Positions 52,660 to 61,519 of a stretch of DNA of 64,000 nt are shown one piece after another. The first letter of the stretch is position 1; each line of letters starts with the position of its first letter. Below the pieces are notes generated by a model that saw nothing but the letters and a program-made list of their open reading frames with translations, ran no database searches and was not told the DNA's origin. A program made the position numbers and the translations under genes. Location: positions 620,186 through 684,185 of the forward strand of contig AZWL01000001.1 in NCBI GenBank assembly GCA_000514715.1. The letters run 5' to 3'. The stretch is from Streptomyces sp. CNH099 (GTDB lineage Bacteria; Actinomycetota; Actinomycetes; Streptomycetales; Streptomycetaceae).

Positions 52660-53975
52660 AGAGTCTCCACTTCGGGTTCTGGGCGGTGCCGGCGCTCGCG
52701 CAGCGCGTACCGCAGTTGCAGCCACCACACGGCCGAGCCGCTGACGGTCGCGGCGGCGACGCCCCAGGCGGAGCCGACCGCGCCCGCCGCGGCGGCGCCG
52801 CCGAGGCCGCCGCCGGCGTAGCAGGCGGAGGCGAACAGCTGGGCGCGCAGGCTGCGCCGGGCCGCGGCGAGCGCGCGCAGCCCGGCCGCCGCGCCGACGC
52901 CGAGGCCGGCGGCCGCGACGCCGAGCGTGGCCGGGACGATCAGTTCGGCGGCGGAGTGCCAGACGTCGCCGAGCACGCGCTCGCCGAGCCGGTCCGGCGT
53001 CAGCAGCAGCGCCCCGCCCCAGAGCAGCGCGGCGGCGGCCTGCCCGCCACCGATCAGGAGGCAGAACGCGCCCAACCGGTGCGGGGCCCGCCGCAGCACC
53101 CGTGCCGCCTCAGCGACGGTGACGAGGGACAGTCCCATCAGCACCGCGAGGAACGGCCCGAGCAGCAGCTCCGCGCCCCGCGTCGCGCCCACCGCGCCGA
53201 CCCCGGCGATCGCGCCGAGGCCGTACGCCCGCAGCTGGGCCGCGCCGCTGTTGCTGACGTTCTCGGCGAGGTACCGGTAGCCGAGGTCGCGGTGCTCGCG
53301 CAGCCACCCGCGGGCGCGGGCCGGCCGGGGCCGGATGCCGGACTGCAGGCAGCCGTACGCCGCGGCCACCGCGGCGGCCGCCCCCCAGGCTAGGACGAAG
53401 GCGGGCACGCCGCCCACCCGGGCCGCCACCACCATGCCCGGGACGAGCGCGGCGCCCCACACGAGGTCGTTGACGAACGCCCGCCGCCCGGTGCCGGCGG
53501 CGAAGAACGCGAACCGCCAGGCGTCCTGCAGCAGCAGCGCCGGCAGCACGACCCCGAGCGCGGCGAACGCCGTACCCACCCGGCCGCCGGCGCCCAGCCC
53601 GGCCGCCAGGCACGCCGCGCCGAGGACGGCGCCGGCGCCGAGCGCGGTGCCCGACGACCGGGCCACCGCCGCGCGCCAGGACGCGTCCGGCACGCCGCTG
53701 AAGCGCACCACGAGGGGGTCGGTGGCCACGCCGCGGGAGACGTTGAGCACCACGCCGTACGTCACCCAGGTGAGGCTGAACACGCCGAACGCGGCCAGCC
53801 CCAGCGAGCGCGCCACGCAGATCCCCACCGCGAAGTTGGTCACGCTGGAGGCCGCCTGGTCGGCGAGCCCCCAGGACAGCCGGCGGGCCGCGCCCCGCCC
53901 GGCGGCCGGGCGGGCGGGCCCGCCCCGGTCCGGCGGCGCGGTCGTCTTCTCCCCTTCGGCCGTCATCGGCGTCAC
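52656..53975 (-). CDS. Oligosaccharide flippase-like MOP-family membrane protein
   Basis: This 439-residue protein has about 12 hydrophobic helices. The N-terminal segment LSWGLADQAASSVTNFAVGICVARSL is typical of Wzx/RfbX-type flippases and teichoic/O-antigen exporters. It would flip lipid-linked repeat units across the cytoplasmic membrane. GTG 53975 overlaps the DUF4910 gene stop by 4 bases; ATG 53966 is possible. Together with the polymerase-like gene at 60263 it suggests a Wzx/Wzy-type pathway. Confidence 0.85.
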   Translation of the reverse strand: MTPMTAEGEKTTAPPDRGGPARPAAGRGAARRLSWGLADQAASSVTNFAVGICVARSLGLAAFGVFSLTWVTYGVVLNVSRGVATDPLVVRFSGVPDASWRAAVARSSGTALGAGAVLGAACLAAGLGAGGRVGTAFAALGVVLPALLLQDAWRFAFFAAGTGRRAFVNDLVWGAALVPGMVVAARVGGVPAFVLAWGAAAAVAAAYGCLQSGIRPRPARARGWLREHRDLGYRYLAENVSNSGAAQLRAYGLGAIAGVGAVGATRGAELLLGPFLAVLMGLSLVTVAEAARVLRRAPHRLGAFCLLIGGGQAAAALLWGGALLLTPDRLGERVLGDVWHSAAELIVPATLGVAAAGLGVGAAAGLRALAAARRSLRAQLFASACYAGGGLGGAAAAGAVGSAWGVAAATVSGSAVWWLQLRYALRERRHRPEPEVETL

Positions 53976-55246
53976 GCCCCGACCAGTCCGGCGTCCGCCA
54001 GGGCGTCGGCCGCGGCGGCGACGGCGCCGAACGGCAGCCCGGCGCGCTCGGCGACGTCGAGCAGGCTGTGCTCGCCGTCGGAGAGGCTGAGCACCCAGAG
54101 CAGGGCCATCTGGGCCTGCTCGGCGTCGCTGCGGCCGCCGAGCGGGTCGTACAGCCCGCGCCGGCCGAGCTGCGGTTCGCCGTACGGGCTGAGGTTGCGG
54201 TACGTCCGGTTGCGGTCGAGGACGGCGAAGGCCTCGCGGCAGACGGCGAGCGTGTCCGCCATCGCCTCCGGGGCGACGAAGTCCAGGTCGTCCGCCGAGG
54301 TGTGGTACTCGGGGTAGCCGGCGTACGGGGTCCGGGTGAGCGAGCCGACGCCGAGGTCGAACCCGGGTGAGCAGAACTGCCGCTCGTCGTAGCCGTACGG
54401 GGTGAACTCCACGACGCGGTGCGGGCGTCCGGAGGCGGCCAGCACGTGGCGCAGCACCCGGTCGATCTCCGCGTCGCCGCGGCGGCTCTGCTTGTACGTC
54501 AGCGCTCCCCGGTCGCCCGCGCAGGCCAGGACGAGCCCGTGCCTGACCCGGTCGATCCGCTCCACGTTGCGCGCCAGCCAGGTGATCGCCCCGATGGTGC
54601 CGGGCGCGAAGAGGAACCGGTAGGTGTAGTGCGGCGTCTCCTGGGCCAGCGCGCGGGCCAGGAAGGCCGCCACCGCGATGCCGGCGAGGTTGTCGTTGGC
54701 CAGCGAGGGGTGGCAGACGTGGCAGGAGACGATCACCTCGTCGGCGACCCGGCCGGGGACGACGTGCTCGGCGTACGTGAGGTGGCCGTCGGCGAGGGTG
54801 GAGTCGATACGCACCTCGTACTCGCCGTCGGGCAGCGCGTCCAGGGTCTCCTGGGCGAGGCAGAACCCCCACTCCGGCCGGTAGTAGCTGGTGCGGTACG
54901 GGACCCACGCCGGGTGGTCCGGCAGGGTGTGCAGGTGCCGGCGCAGCTCCGACAGCCGCATGGTCGCCGAGACCGGCACGCTGTAGCCGAGGACGTGCAG
55001 GCTGGACGCGGCGAAGTCGACGACGCGGCGGCCGGCGGCGTCGGCGACGAAGGCGTCCCGGATGTTCCACTCCTGCGGCACCGTCCAGTCGAGCACCCGG
55101 GTTCCGGTCGGCACCTCGTGCACCTGGAGCGGGACGTACTCGCCGACGATGTCCAGGGTGGCGCGCACGCCGTCGCCCGTGATGCTCCGGCACAGCGGGT
55201 ACAGCCGCTCCACCAGCGCGTACATCGCGTCCCCCGGCGCGGTCAC
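53972..55246 (-). CDS. DUF4910/M28-like metallopeptidase-fold protein
   Basis: The 424-residue protein matches the DUF4910 family: LYPLCRSITGDGVRATLDIV, VPTGTRVLDWTVPQEWNI, YYRPEWGFCLAQETL, and VSCHVCHPSLANDNLAG with the His and Asp metal ligands of the aminopeptidase fold. C-terminal PGFDLGVGSLTR, PEYHTSADDLDF and a winged-helix-like tail follow. Relatives recur in glycan and sugar-nucleotide clusters, yet no reaction is established. GTG 55246 overlaps the epimerase stop by 4 bases. Hydrolysis of an amide on a sugar is one possibility. Confidence 0.82.
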   Translation of the reverse strand: MTAPGDAMYALVERLYPLCRSITGDGVRATLDIVGEYVPLQVHEVPTGTRVLDWTVPQEWNIRDAFVADAAGRRVVDFAASSLHVLGYSVPVSATMRLSELRRHLHTLPDHPAWVPYRTSYYRPEWGFCLAQETLDALPDGEYEVRIDSTLADGHLTYAEHVVPGRVADEVIVSCHVCHPSLANDNLAGIAVAAFLARALAQETPHYTYRFLFAPGTIGAITWLARNVERIDRVRHGLVLACAGDRGALTYKQSRRGDAEIDRVLRHVLAASGRPHRVVEFTPYGYDERQFCSPGFDLGVGSLTRTPYAGYPEYHTSADDLDFVAPEAMADTLAVCREAFAVLDRNRTYRNLSPYGEPQLGRRGLYDPLGGRSDAEQAQMALLWVLSLSDGEHSLLDVAERAGLPFGAVAAAADALADAGLVGA

Positions 55247-56268
55247 CGGCGCCGCCGCAGGGTGTCGTCGACGGCCCCGGCGCCGGCCGCCGCGCGCAGC
55301 ACGGCCAGCCGGGTGAACCGCTGCTCGAAGTCCTCCCGGGTGAGCCCGTGCGTGCGGTAGGCGTCGGCGAGTTCGAGCGCGCCCCGCCGCACCGTCCACG
55401 CGCAGTCGAAGCCGGGTACGGCGGCGCGGAACCGGGAGAAGTCCACCCGGTACGACCGCGGGTCGGCGCCAGTCTCGCCGGTGATCACCACCTTCGCGCC
55501 GGGCACCGCCGCGGCGACCTCCTCGGCGATCTCGGCGACCGTGACGTTGGCCTTCTCGCTGCCGATGTTGAACGCCCGGCCGTGCACCGCTTCCCGGGGC
55601 GCGGTGAGCGCGGCCGTGAACGCCTCGGCGATGTCGGCGGCGTGCACCAGCGGGCGCCAGGGGGTGCCGTCGGAGAGCACCAGCACCTCGCCGGACAGCA
55701 GCGCGTGGCCCACCAGGTTGTTCAGCACGATGTCGGCGCGCAGCCGGGGCGAGTGGCCGAAGGCGGTGGCGTTGCGCAGGAACACGGGGCTGAAGTCGGC
55801 GTCGGCCAGCGCGTGCACGTCGTCCTCCACCCGCACCTTGGACTCCGCGTACGGCGTCACCGGGCGCAGCGGCGCGTCCTCGGTCACCAGCGCGTCCCCG
55901 CCGGCGGCGCCGTAGACCGAGCAGGTCGACGCGTACAGGAAGCGCCGCACCCCGGCGTCGCGGGCGAGCCGCGCCAGCCGTACGGAGGCGTGGTGGTTGA
56001 TGGCGTAGGTCAGCTCCGGGGCCAGCGAGCCGAGCGGGTCGTTGGAGAGCGCCGCCAGGTGGATCACGGCGTCGGCCCCGGCCACGTGCTCGGCGGTGGC
56101 GTCGCGCAGGTCCACCCGGTGCCCCGGCGGGTCCGCGGGCGGCGGGCCGAGCACGCAGTCGGCGAAGTGGCCGGCGTCGAGACCGACGACCTCGTGCCCG
56201 GCGGCCGTGAGGACCGGGGCCATGACGGTGCCCAGGTAGCCCTGGTGTCCGGTCAGCAGTACGCGCAT
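55243..56268 (-). CDS. NAD-dependent sugar epimerase/dehydratase
   Basis: This 341-residue extended SDR has MRVLLTGHQGYLGTVMAPVL (NAD-binding), VIHLAALSNDPLG, STCSVYG and the catalytic YAESK pair, with NVTVAEIAEE and a DFSRFR segment in the C-terminal substrate domain. It resembles UDP-glucose 4-epimerase and related 4,6-dehydratases; which reaction it runs cannot be decided by eye. ATG 56268 overlaps the PIG-L gene by 16 bases. It may supply the 4-keto step if no separate CDP-glucose 4,6-dehydratase exists. Confidence 0.88.
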   Translation of the reverse strand: MRVLLTGHQGYLGTVMAPVLTAAGHEVVGLDAGHFADCVLGPPPADPPGHRVDLRDATAEHVAGADAVIHLAALSNDPLGSLAPELTYAINHHASVRLARLARDAGVRRFLYASTCSVYGAAGGDALVTEDAPLRPVTPYAESKVRVEDDVHALADADFSPVFLRNATAFGHSPRLRADIVLNNLVGHALLSGEVLVLSDGTPWRPLVHAADIAEAFTAALTAPREAVHGRAFNIGSEKANVTVAEIAEEVAAAVPGAKVVITGETGADPRSYRVDFSRFRAAVPGFDCAWTVRRGALELADAYRTHGLTREDFEQRFTRLAVLRAAAGAGAVDDTLRRRR

Positions 56269-56918
56269 GGGTCGGCCCCCAGGTCGAGAGTGAGTTTGGC
56301 GACGGCGAACGCCTCGGCGTAGCGCGCGTGGCATTCGACGCCGCGGATCCGCGCGAGGCCGAGGAAGACCTCCCGGTCGTACCAGGGCCGGTGCCGCTGC
56401 GAGGGGTAGTGCTCCTGCAGCAGCCGCACCTTCCGTTCCGCGGTCTCCGGCGACAGCGGCTGGTACGCGACCGGCCGGCCGAGGTCGCCGTCCCACTTGA
56501 CGATCTCGTAGCCGAGCACGAGGTGGTCGCGGTACGCGGTGGTGACCAGCCGCGCCAGGCCGCGGTGGTCCTGGTGGGCGTCGTCGGTGCGGGGGGCGAG
56601 CACCAGCTCCGGCTCGGTGCGCCCGCGCAGCTCCTCGACCGCGGCCTTGGCCTCCTCCCAGTGCGCGGGCAGCCGGCCGTCCGGCAGCTTCAGTACGGTC
56701 AGCCGCAGGTCGGCGCCCGGGCAGCAGGCGGCGAGCGCGGCCCGCTCCTCCCGCTCCCGCTCGCCGCCACCGCCGGAGAGCACCAGGGCGTCGACGCGGA
56801 CGCCGGGCCGCGCCAGACACATCGTCAGCAGCGTGCCGCCGGCGCCGATCGCGATGTCGTCGCAGTGCGCGCCCACCGCCGCGATCCGGTCCGGGAGCCC
56901 GGCCCCGAGCCTGATCAC
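56253..56918 (-). CDS. PIG-L/LmbE-family deacetylase
   Basis: This 221-residue protein has the zinc motif VGAHCDDIAIGAGGT (about residues 15-29, with Cys where most have Pro in HPDD) and the second zinc region LAPRTDDAHQDHRGL (about 108-122). The family removes N-acetyl groups from sugars or related thiols. Substrate is likely an N-acylated sugar of this pathway. GTG 56918 overlaps the cytidylyltransferase stop by 4 bases. Confidence 0.88.
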   Translation of the reverse strand: MIRLGAGLPDRIAAVGAHCDDIAIGAGGTLLTMCLARPGVRVDALVLSGGGGEREREERAALAACCPGADLRLTVLKLPDGRLPAHWEEAKAAVEELRGRTEPELVLAPRTDDAHQDHRGLARLVTTAYRDHLVLGYEIVKWDGDLGRPVAYQPLSPETAERKVRLLQEHYPSQRHRPWYDREVFLGLARIRGVECHARYAEAFAVAKLTLDLGADPCAYC

Positions 56919-57745
56919 GGGGTCCCCGCCCGGGCGCCGACCCCGCCGCCGGTCCGGCCGGAGCCCGCGCCGTCCCGTTCCCACACGGCCCACGGGCGGT
57001 CGCCCCGGGCGTAGGCGGCGTCGAGGGCGGCGCGTTCCTTCACCGTGTCGGTCGGCTTCCAGAAGCCGCGGTGCCGGTGCGCCACCAGCCGGCCGCGTTT
57101 GGCCAGCCGGGCGCAGCCGTCGGTGACCAGGTCCCCGTTCTCCGGGATGTGGTCGAACACCTCCTGGCGGAGCACGAAGTAGCCGCCGTTCTCCCACAGC
57201 GGCAGTTCGCTGACCGCGGTGATGCCTCCCACCAGTCCGTCCTCGCCCAGGTCCACGCAGTGGAAGGAGGACTGCGGCGGCACCACCATCATCGACGCAC
57301 CGGCGTCGCGCCGGGCGAAGTCGTCGATCATCTCCGGCAGCGGGGCGTCGGTGAGCACGTCGGCGTAGTTGGCGAGGAACATCTCGTCGCCGTCGAGGCG
57401 GTGCCGCACCCGGCGCAGCCGTTCCCCGATGGGCGACTCGATGCCGGTCTGGGCGAAGGTGATGGTCCAGGAGGCGATGTCCGTGGACAGCAGTTCGGTC
57501 CGCCCGTTGCGCAGCACGAAGTCGTTGGACGCCGTCTCCTCGTAGTGGAGGAAGAAGTTCGTGATGTGGTGCGCCCCGTAGCCGAGGCAGAGGATGAACT
57601 CGGTGTGCCCGAAGTGGGCGTAGTAGCGCATGACGTGCCAGATCAGCGGCCGCGGGCCGACCATCGCCATCGGCTTGGGCACGTCGTCGGCGGCACCGCT
57701 GCGCATACGCATCCCGTAGCCGCCGCAGAACAGTACGACCTTCAT
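56915..57745 (-). CDS. rfbF: Glucose-1-phosphate cytidylyltransferase-like (RfbF) enzyme
   Basis: This 276-residue nucleotidyltransferase has VVLFCGGYGMRMRSG with PKPMAMVGPRPLIWHVMRYYAHFG. YETASNDF-like DFVLRNGRTELL, DEMFLANYADVLTDAPL and RGFWKPTDTVKER are RfbF hallmarks. The family forms CDP-glucose from CTP and glucose-1-phosphate, the first step to CDP-3,6-dideoxy or branched sugars. The usual PKP lysine is present. The last 20 residues are Gly-rich. ATG 57745 overlaps the methyltransferase stop by 4 bases. Confidence 0.88.
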   Translation of the reverse strand: MKVVLFCGGYGMRMRSGAADDVPKPMAMVGPRPLIWHVMRYYAHFGHTEFILCLGYGAHHITNFFLHYEETASNDFVLRNGRTELLSTDIASWTITFAQTGIESPIGERLRRVRHRLDGDEMFLANYADVLTDAPLPEMIDDFARRDAGASMMVVPPQSSFHCVDLGEDGLVGGITAVSELPLWENGGYFVLRQEVFDHIPENGDLVTDGCARLAKRGRLVAHRHRGFWKPTDTVKERAALDAAYARGDRPWAVWERDGAGSGRTGGGVGARAGTP

Positions 57746-59025
57746 GGCTTGACCTCGACAATGCTCAGTTCCGGGATGGGGAAGACCAGCCGGCCGCCCC
57801 AGGCGTGCACGTACGAGAGCTGCGCGAGCAGCTCCGTGCGCAGGTTCCAGGGGAGGACGAGCACGTAGTCCGGCCGGTCCGCGGCTATCCGCTCGGGCGG
57901 CAGGATCGGGATGCGGGTGCCCGGGGTGAACCTGCCGTGCTTGTACGGGTTCCTGTCGACCGTGTACGGGAGGAGGTCGGGCCGGACGCCGCAGTGGTTG
58001 AGCAGGGTGCTGCCCTTGCCGGGGGCGCCGTAGCCGACCACGGTCGCGCCGCGTTCGGCCGCGTCGACGAGGAACCGGAGGAGGTCCCGGCGCACCTTGG
58101 CCACCCGGGCGGAGAACTCGGCGTACCCGGACAGCTCCTGCAGCCCGGCGGCCTTCTCCCGGGCCAGCATGTCGGCGACCCTCCCCCGGGCCGCCGCCGT
58201 CGTCCGGGCCGGGGACACCCCGTCGGCCGCCCCGCCGACCGCCTCCGCCGGCCGGGCCCAGAGCCGGACGGAGCCGCCGTGCGTGGGCAGCGGCTCGACG
58301 TCCACGAGCGCGAGCCCGCCGCTGGCGAGCGCACGGATCGCGGACCCGACCGTGTAGTACTGGAAGTGCTCGTGGTAGATCGTGTCGTACTGGTTCTCCG
58401 CCATGAGGGTCAGCAGGTGCTGCACCTCGACGGAGACCCAGCCGTCGTCGGCCACCAGGGCGCGCAGCCCCCGGGTGAAGCCGACCACGTCGGGGATGTG
58501 CGCGTAGACGTTGTTGGCCACGACCAGGTCCGCCGGGCCGTGCTCGGCGCGCACCGCCGCGCCGGTGGCCGGGTCGAGGAACGCCGTGAGCGTGGGCACG
58601 CCGGCGTCCCGCGCGGCGGCGCCGACGTTCACCGACGGCTCGATGCCCAGGCAGCGGATCCCCCGCTCCACCACGTGCTTCAGCAGGTATCCGTCGTTGC
58701 TCGCGACCTCGACCACGAAGGCGTCGCGCGCCGTGGCACCGAGGTCCAGCCGCCGTACGGCGTCGGCGACGAACGTGCGCGCGTGCTCCACCCAGGAGGC
58801 CGAGTACGAGGAGAAGTACGCGTACTCCCGGAACGTCTCCTCGGGTGTGATCAGCGGCGGCAGCTGCGCCAGCCAGCAGCCGGTGCAGACCCGCAGGTGC
58901 AGCGGGTACGCCGGCTCCGGCAGGTCCAGCTGGTCCGCGGCGAGAAAGCTCTCGCACGGCGGCGTCGCCCCGAGGTCGACGACGCTCTCCAGCGCCTCCG
59001 AGCCGCAGAGTCGGCATCGTGTCAT
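57742..59025 (-). CDS. Sugar C-methyltransferase (zinc-finger N-terminus)
   Basis: The 427-residue protein has three parts of the TylC3/C-methyltransferase type. A Cys-rich zinc site comes first (CRLCGSEAL and LRVCTGCWLAQL). A SAM-binding domain follows (VVEVASNDGYLLKHV, about residue 105; YHEHFQYYT). The C-terminal domain has VVGYGAPGKGSTLLNHCGV and VDRNPYKHGRFTPGTRIPI. Such enzymes add a methyl branch to C3 of 4-keto-6-deoxy sugar nucleotides. ATG 59025 overlaps the next stop by 4 bases. Confidence 0.9.
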   Translation of the reverse strand: MTRCRLCGSEALESVVDLGATPPCESFLAADQLDLPEPAYPLHLRVCTGCWLAQLPPLITPEETFREYAYFSSYSASWVEHARTFVADAVRRLDLGATARDAFVVEVASNDGYLLKHVVERGIRCLGIEPSVNVGAAARDAGVPTLTAFLDPATGAAVRAEHGPADLVVANNVYAHIPDVVGFTRGLRALVADDGWVSVEVQHLLTLMAENQYDTIYHEHFQYYTVGSAIRALASGGLALVDVEPLPTHGGSVRLWARPAEAVGGAADGVSPARTTAAARGRVADMLAREKAAGLQELSGYAEFSARVAKVRRDLLRFLVDAAERGATVVGYGAPGKGSTLLNHCGVRPDLLPYTVDRNPYKHGRFTPGTRIPILPPERIAADRPDYVLVLPWNLRTELLAQLSYVHAWGGRLVFPIPELSIVEVKP

Positions 59026-60260
59026 CTGCTCCCCTCCCCCCTGCCCGGGCGGGTGTCCCCGCCGCGGGTCGCTGCTGACCGGCCCGCGATCGCGGTGCGG
59101 TACTCCTCCTCCAGCCGCTCCAGCCCGACGGCCGGGCTGAAGCCCTGCTCGTAGCGGCGCCGGGCCGCCCGGCCCAGCTCCCGGTTGCGGACCGGGTCGG
59201 CCGCGATCCCGCGTATGCACGAGGCGAGCGAGGCGGGGTCGCCCGGCCGGTGCAGCAGGCCGGTCACCCCGTCCCCGACGAGTTCGGTGAAGGCCCCGTG
59301 CCCGGCGGCCACGGCCGGGACCCCCGCCGCCATCGCCTCCACGACCACCAGGCCGAACGTCTCCAGGGCCTGCGAGGGCGCGACCACGGCCACCGACCGC
59401 GCCACGGCCTGCCGGCACTCCTCCGCGTCGTACAGGCCGGCGTAGCGCACGTCGTCGCGGCCCGCCGCCCAGGCGGCCACCTCGCCCTCCAGCGGTCCCG
59501 CGCCGGCGATCACGAGCGGCGCGCCCACCCCGCCGCCCGCGGCGACCTCGTCCCACGCGGTCATGAGCAGCCGCACCCCCTTGGCCTCCGCCAGCCGCCC
59601 CAGGAAGAGCAGATGCTCGCCGGCGGCCGCCCGGCAGGCACCGGGGTCCGGCACGAAGTTGTGCTTCACCGCGAGCCGCCCCGGCGGCATGCCGGACCGC
59701 ACCAGGACGTCGCGCTGCGCCGCGGAGATGCACAGGAACCGTTCGACGCCGGACCACCAGCGGCGCCGGTTGAGCGAGAGGCCGACCGCGAGCGGCAGCG
59801 TCGCCAGCCGGGAGTTCCGGTAGCAGCCGTGCCGGACGGCGGGCAGCGGCGTCGACCCGGCGCACTCGGTGCACGACCGGCCGTCCCGGCGCAGCGTGCC
59901 GGGCGGGCAGACCTGGCTGTAGTTGTGCAGCGTGGCGACGGCCGGCACGCCGGCGTCGGCGCAGGCGGCCAGCACCGCGGGCGACAGCAGCGGGAAGACG
60001 TTGTGGACGTGCACCACGTCCGGCCGCTCGGCGCGCAGCCGGGCGGTCAGCTCCGTACGGACGGCCGGGTTCCACGGCACCAGCAGCGGCACCGCGGCCT
60101 TGCCCAGCAGGGACCGGGCGGCGATGTCGTCGCTGCGCCGCTCGAACACCCCGACCCGGTGGCCGGCCGCGCGCAGCAGCGCCACCTCCTGGTCGACGAC
60201 CCGGTTCTCGCCGCTCGGCTGCGCCGAGACATAGCGGTTGTGCACCACGAGGACGTGCAC
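59022..60260 (-). CDS. Family 4 glycosyltransferase
   Basis: The 412-residue GT-B enzyme has an N-terminal acceptor domain (HNRYVSAQPSGENRVVDQEV, VVHVHNVFPLLSPAVLAAC). The C-terminal donor domain contains LLFLGRLAEAKGVRLLM, IAGAGPLEGEVA and the EX7E-type region ALETFGLVVVEAMAAGVPAV. It probably adds a sugar to the lipid-linked repeat unit. GTG 60260 has GGAGGT 9 bases upstream and lies 2 bases after the polymerase-like gene stop. Confidence 0.9.
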   Translation of the reverse strand: MHVLVVHNRYVSAQPSGENRVVDQEVALLRAAGHRVGVFERRSDDIAARSLLGKAAVPLLVPWNPAVRTELTARLRAERPDVVHVHNVFPLLSPAVLAACADAGVPAVATLHNYSQVCPPGTLRRDGRSCTECAGSTPLPAVRHGCYRNSRLATLPLAVGLSLNRRRWWSGVERFLCISAAQRDVLVRSGMPPGRLAVKHNFVPDPGACRAAAGEHLLFLGRLAEAKGVRLLMTAWDEVAAGGGVGAPLVIAGAGPLEGEVAAWAAGRDDVRYAGLYDAEECRQAVARSVAVVAPSQALETFGLVVVEAMAAGVPAVAAGHGAFTELVGDGVTGLLHRPGDPASLASCIRGIAADPVRNRELGRAARRRYEQGFSPAVGLERLEEEYRTAIAGRSAATRGGDTRPGRGEGSR

Positions 60261-60262
60261 GG

Positions 60263-61519
60263 TCAGGTCACCTCCGTATCCCGGGCCCAGCGCGGGACGC
60301 GTCGTCGGGGAACCGCGGGCGCCGGCCGGGGCCTGGCCGCCTCGCCGCTGGCAGGGGCCGCCAGCAGCGAGGCGGCCACGGCCAGATGCAGCAGGTACGG
60401 CGAGGCGTCGCCGAGGCCGGCCTCGGTGTACGACGAGATCGCGCAGTAGCTGATCAGGAAGATCGCGCAGGCCCGGGGCAGCGACGGCGGCCGCAGCAGC
60501 GCGACCGCGCCCAGCACGACGACGGCCGCCGCCACGAGGGCGGTACCGGTCAGGCCCTGCTCGTGGTAGACGGCCAGCCAGCTGTTGTCGATGGGCAGGC
60601 CGTCGTACGACTTGTCGCTCAGGCCCGTGCCGAACAGCCGCTCCGTGGTGCTCCGGGGCGCGGCCAGCAGGGCGTCCCAGACCTTGGCCCGGCCGGTGAG
60701 GCTGGAGAAGTTCTCCTCGCTCTGTCCGCGCAGGAACCACGCCTGCACCGCGGCGGCGAACCACACCGCGGCCACCGCGGCGCTCAGCACCGTCCAGGCG
60801 AAGAACCGGCGGGCGGCGGAGCTGGTCAGCAGGAGCGAGCCGACGGCCAGCGCCAGCCCGGCGAGCAGGCCGACCGTCGCCGTCCGGGTGTGGCTCAGCG
60901 CGAGGAGGACGAGCGCGGGCACGACGACCGCGGCCGCGCCGGCCCCGGTCGTCCGGCGGCCCAGCGCGAGCAGCACCGTGAGCCCGATGACCACCGCGGC
61001 GTACTGTCCGATCTGCGGCGGGGTGAGCGGCCACAGCGCGCCGACCAGCCGCCCGCCGTAGAGGTCGGGCAGGGCCGTGCCCGGCGAGACGGCCAGTCCT
61101 GCGGCCACCGAGGCGAGCACCGCGCAGTACATCCGGATGTGGTGGCGTACGAAGGCGAGGCCCCCGTCCCACCAGCGGGTGAGCAGCCACAGCGTGCCGA
61201 CGAACAGGGCCAGCCGGGCGCAGCGGAACAGCGCGCCGAACCCGGAGTCCAGGTCCACGCTGGAGATCACGCTCGGCACCAGCAGCAGGGTGAGCAGGAG
61301 CACGAAGGCGCTGGGCCGGATCCGCAGCCGCCGGTTGACCGCGAGCGCCAGCGTGAAGGCGGCGGCGAGCGCGCCCATGGTGACCATCTGGATGAGGGAG
61401 CGCGGCAGCGGGACGACGGTCTCCGCCCCGGCGGAGCCGAGCGTGTTGAGGCCCAGCAGCCCCCAGGCCGCCCCGACGGCCTTCGGGGCGGGGGCGCCGC
61501 CCGCCGGGTCCCCGCTCAT
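60263..61519 (-). CDS. O-antigen ligase/polymerase-like membrane protein
   Basis: This 418-residue protein has about 11 hydrophobic helices. A large extracytoplasmic loop near residues 255-320 contains RGQSEENFSSLTGRAKVWDA and LFGTGLSDKSYDGLPIDNSW, the Wzy_C/O-antigen ligase signature region. It would polymerise flipped repeat units or ligate glycan to a carrier. ATG 61519 overlaps the beta-helix gene stop by 4 bases. The Arg-rich C-terminal tail is cytoplasmic. Confidence 0.85.
   Translation of the reverse strand: MSGDPAGGAPAPKAVGAAWGLLGLNTLGSAGAETVVPLPRSLIQMVTMGALAAAFTLALAVNRRLRIRPSAFVLLLTLLLVPSVISSVDLDSGFGALFRCARLALFVGTLWLLTRWWDGGLAFVRHHIRMYCAVLASVAAGLAVSPGTALPDLYGGRLVGALWPLTPPQIGQYAAVVIGLTVLLALGRRTTGAGAAAVVVPALVLLALSHTRTATVGLLAGLALAVGSLLLTSSAARRFFAWTVLSAAVAAVWFAAAVQAWFLRGQSEENFSSLTGRAKVWDALLAAPRSTTERLFGTGLSDKSYDGLPIDNSWLAVYHEQGLTGTALVAAAVVVLGAVALLRPPSLPRACAIFLISYCAISSYTEAGLGDASPYLLHLAVAASLLAAPASGEAARPRPAPAVPRRRVPRWARDTEVT

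Noticed and set aside
49914..56268. Glycan operon as a plain rhamnose pathway
   Set aside because: Only the RmlC-like gene fits. RmlA, RmlB and RmlD are not seen, and the nucleotide activator resembles RfbF, so dTDP-rhamnose synthesis is not supported.
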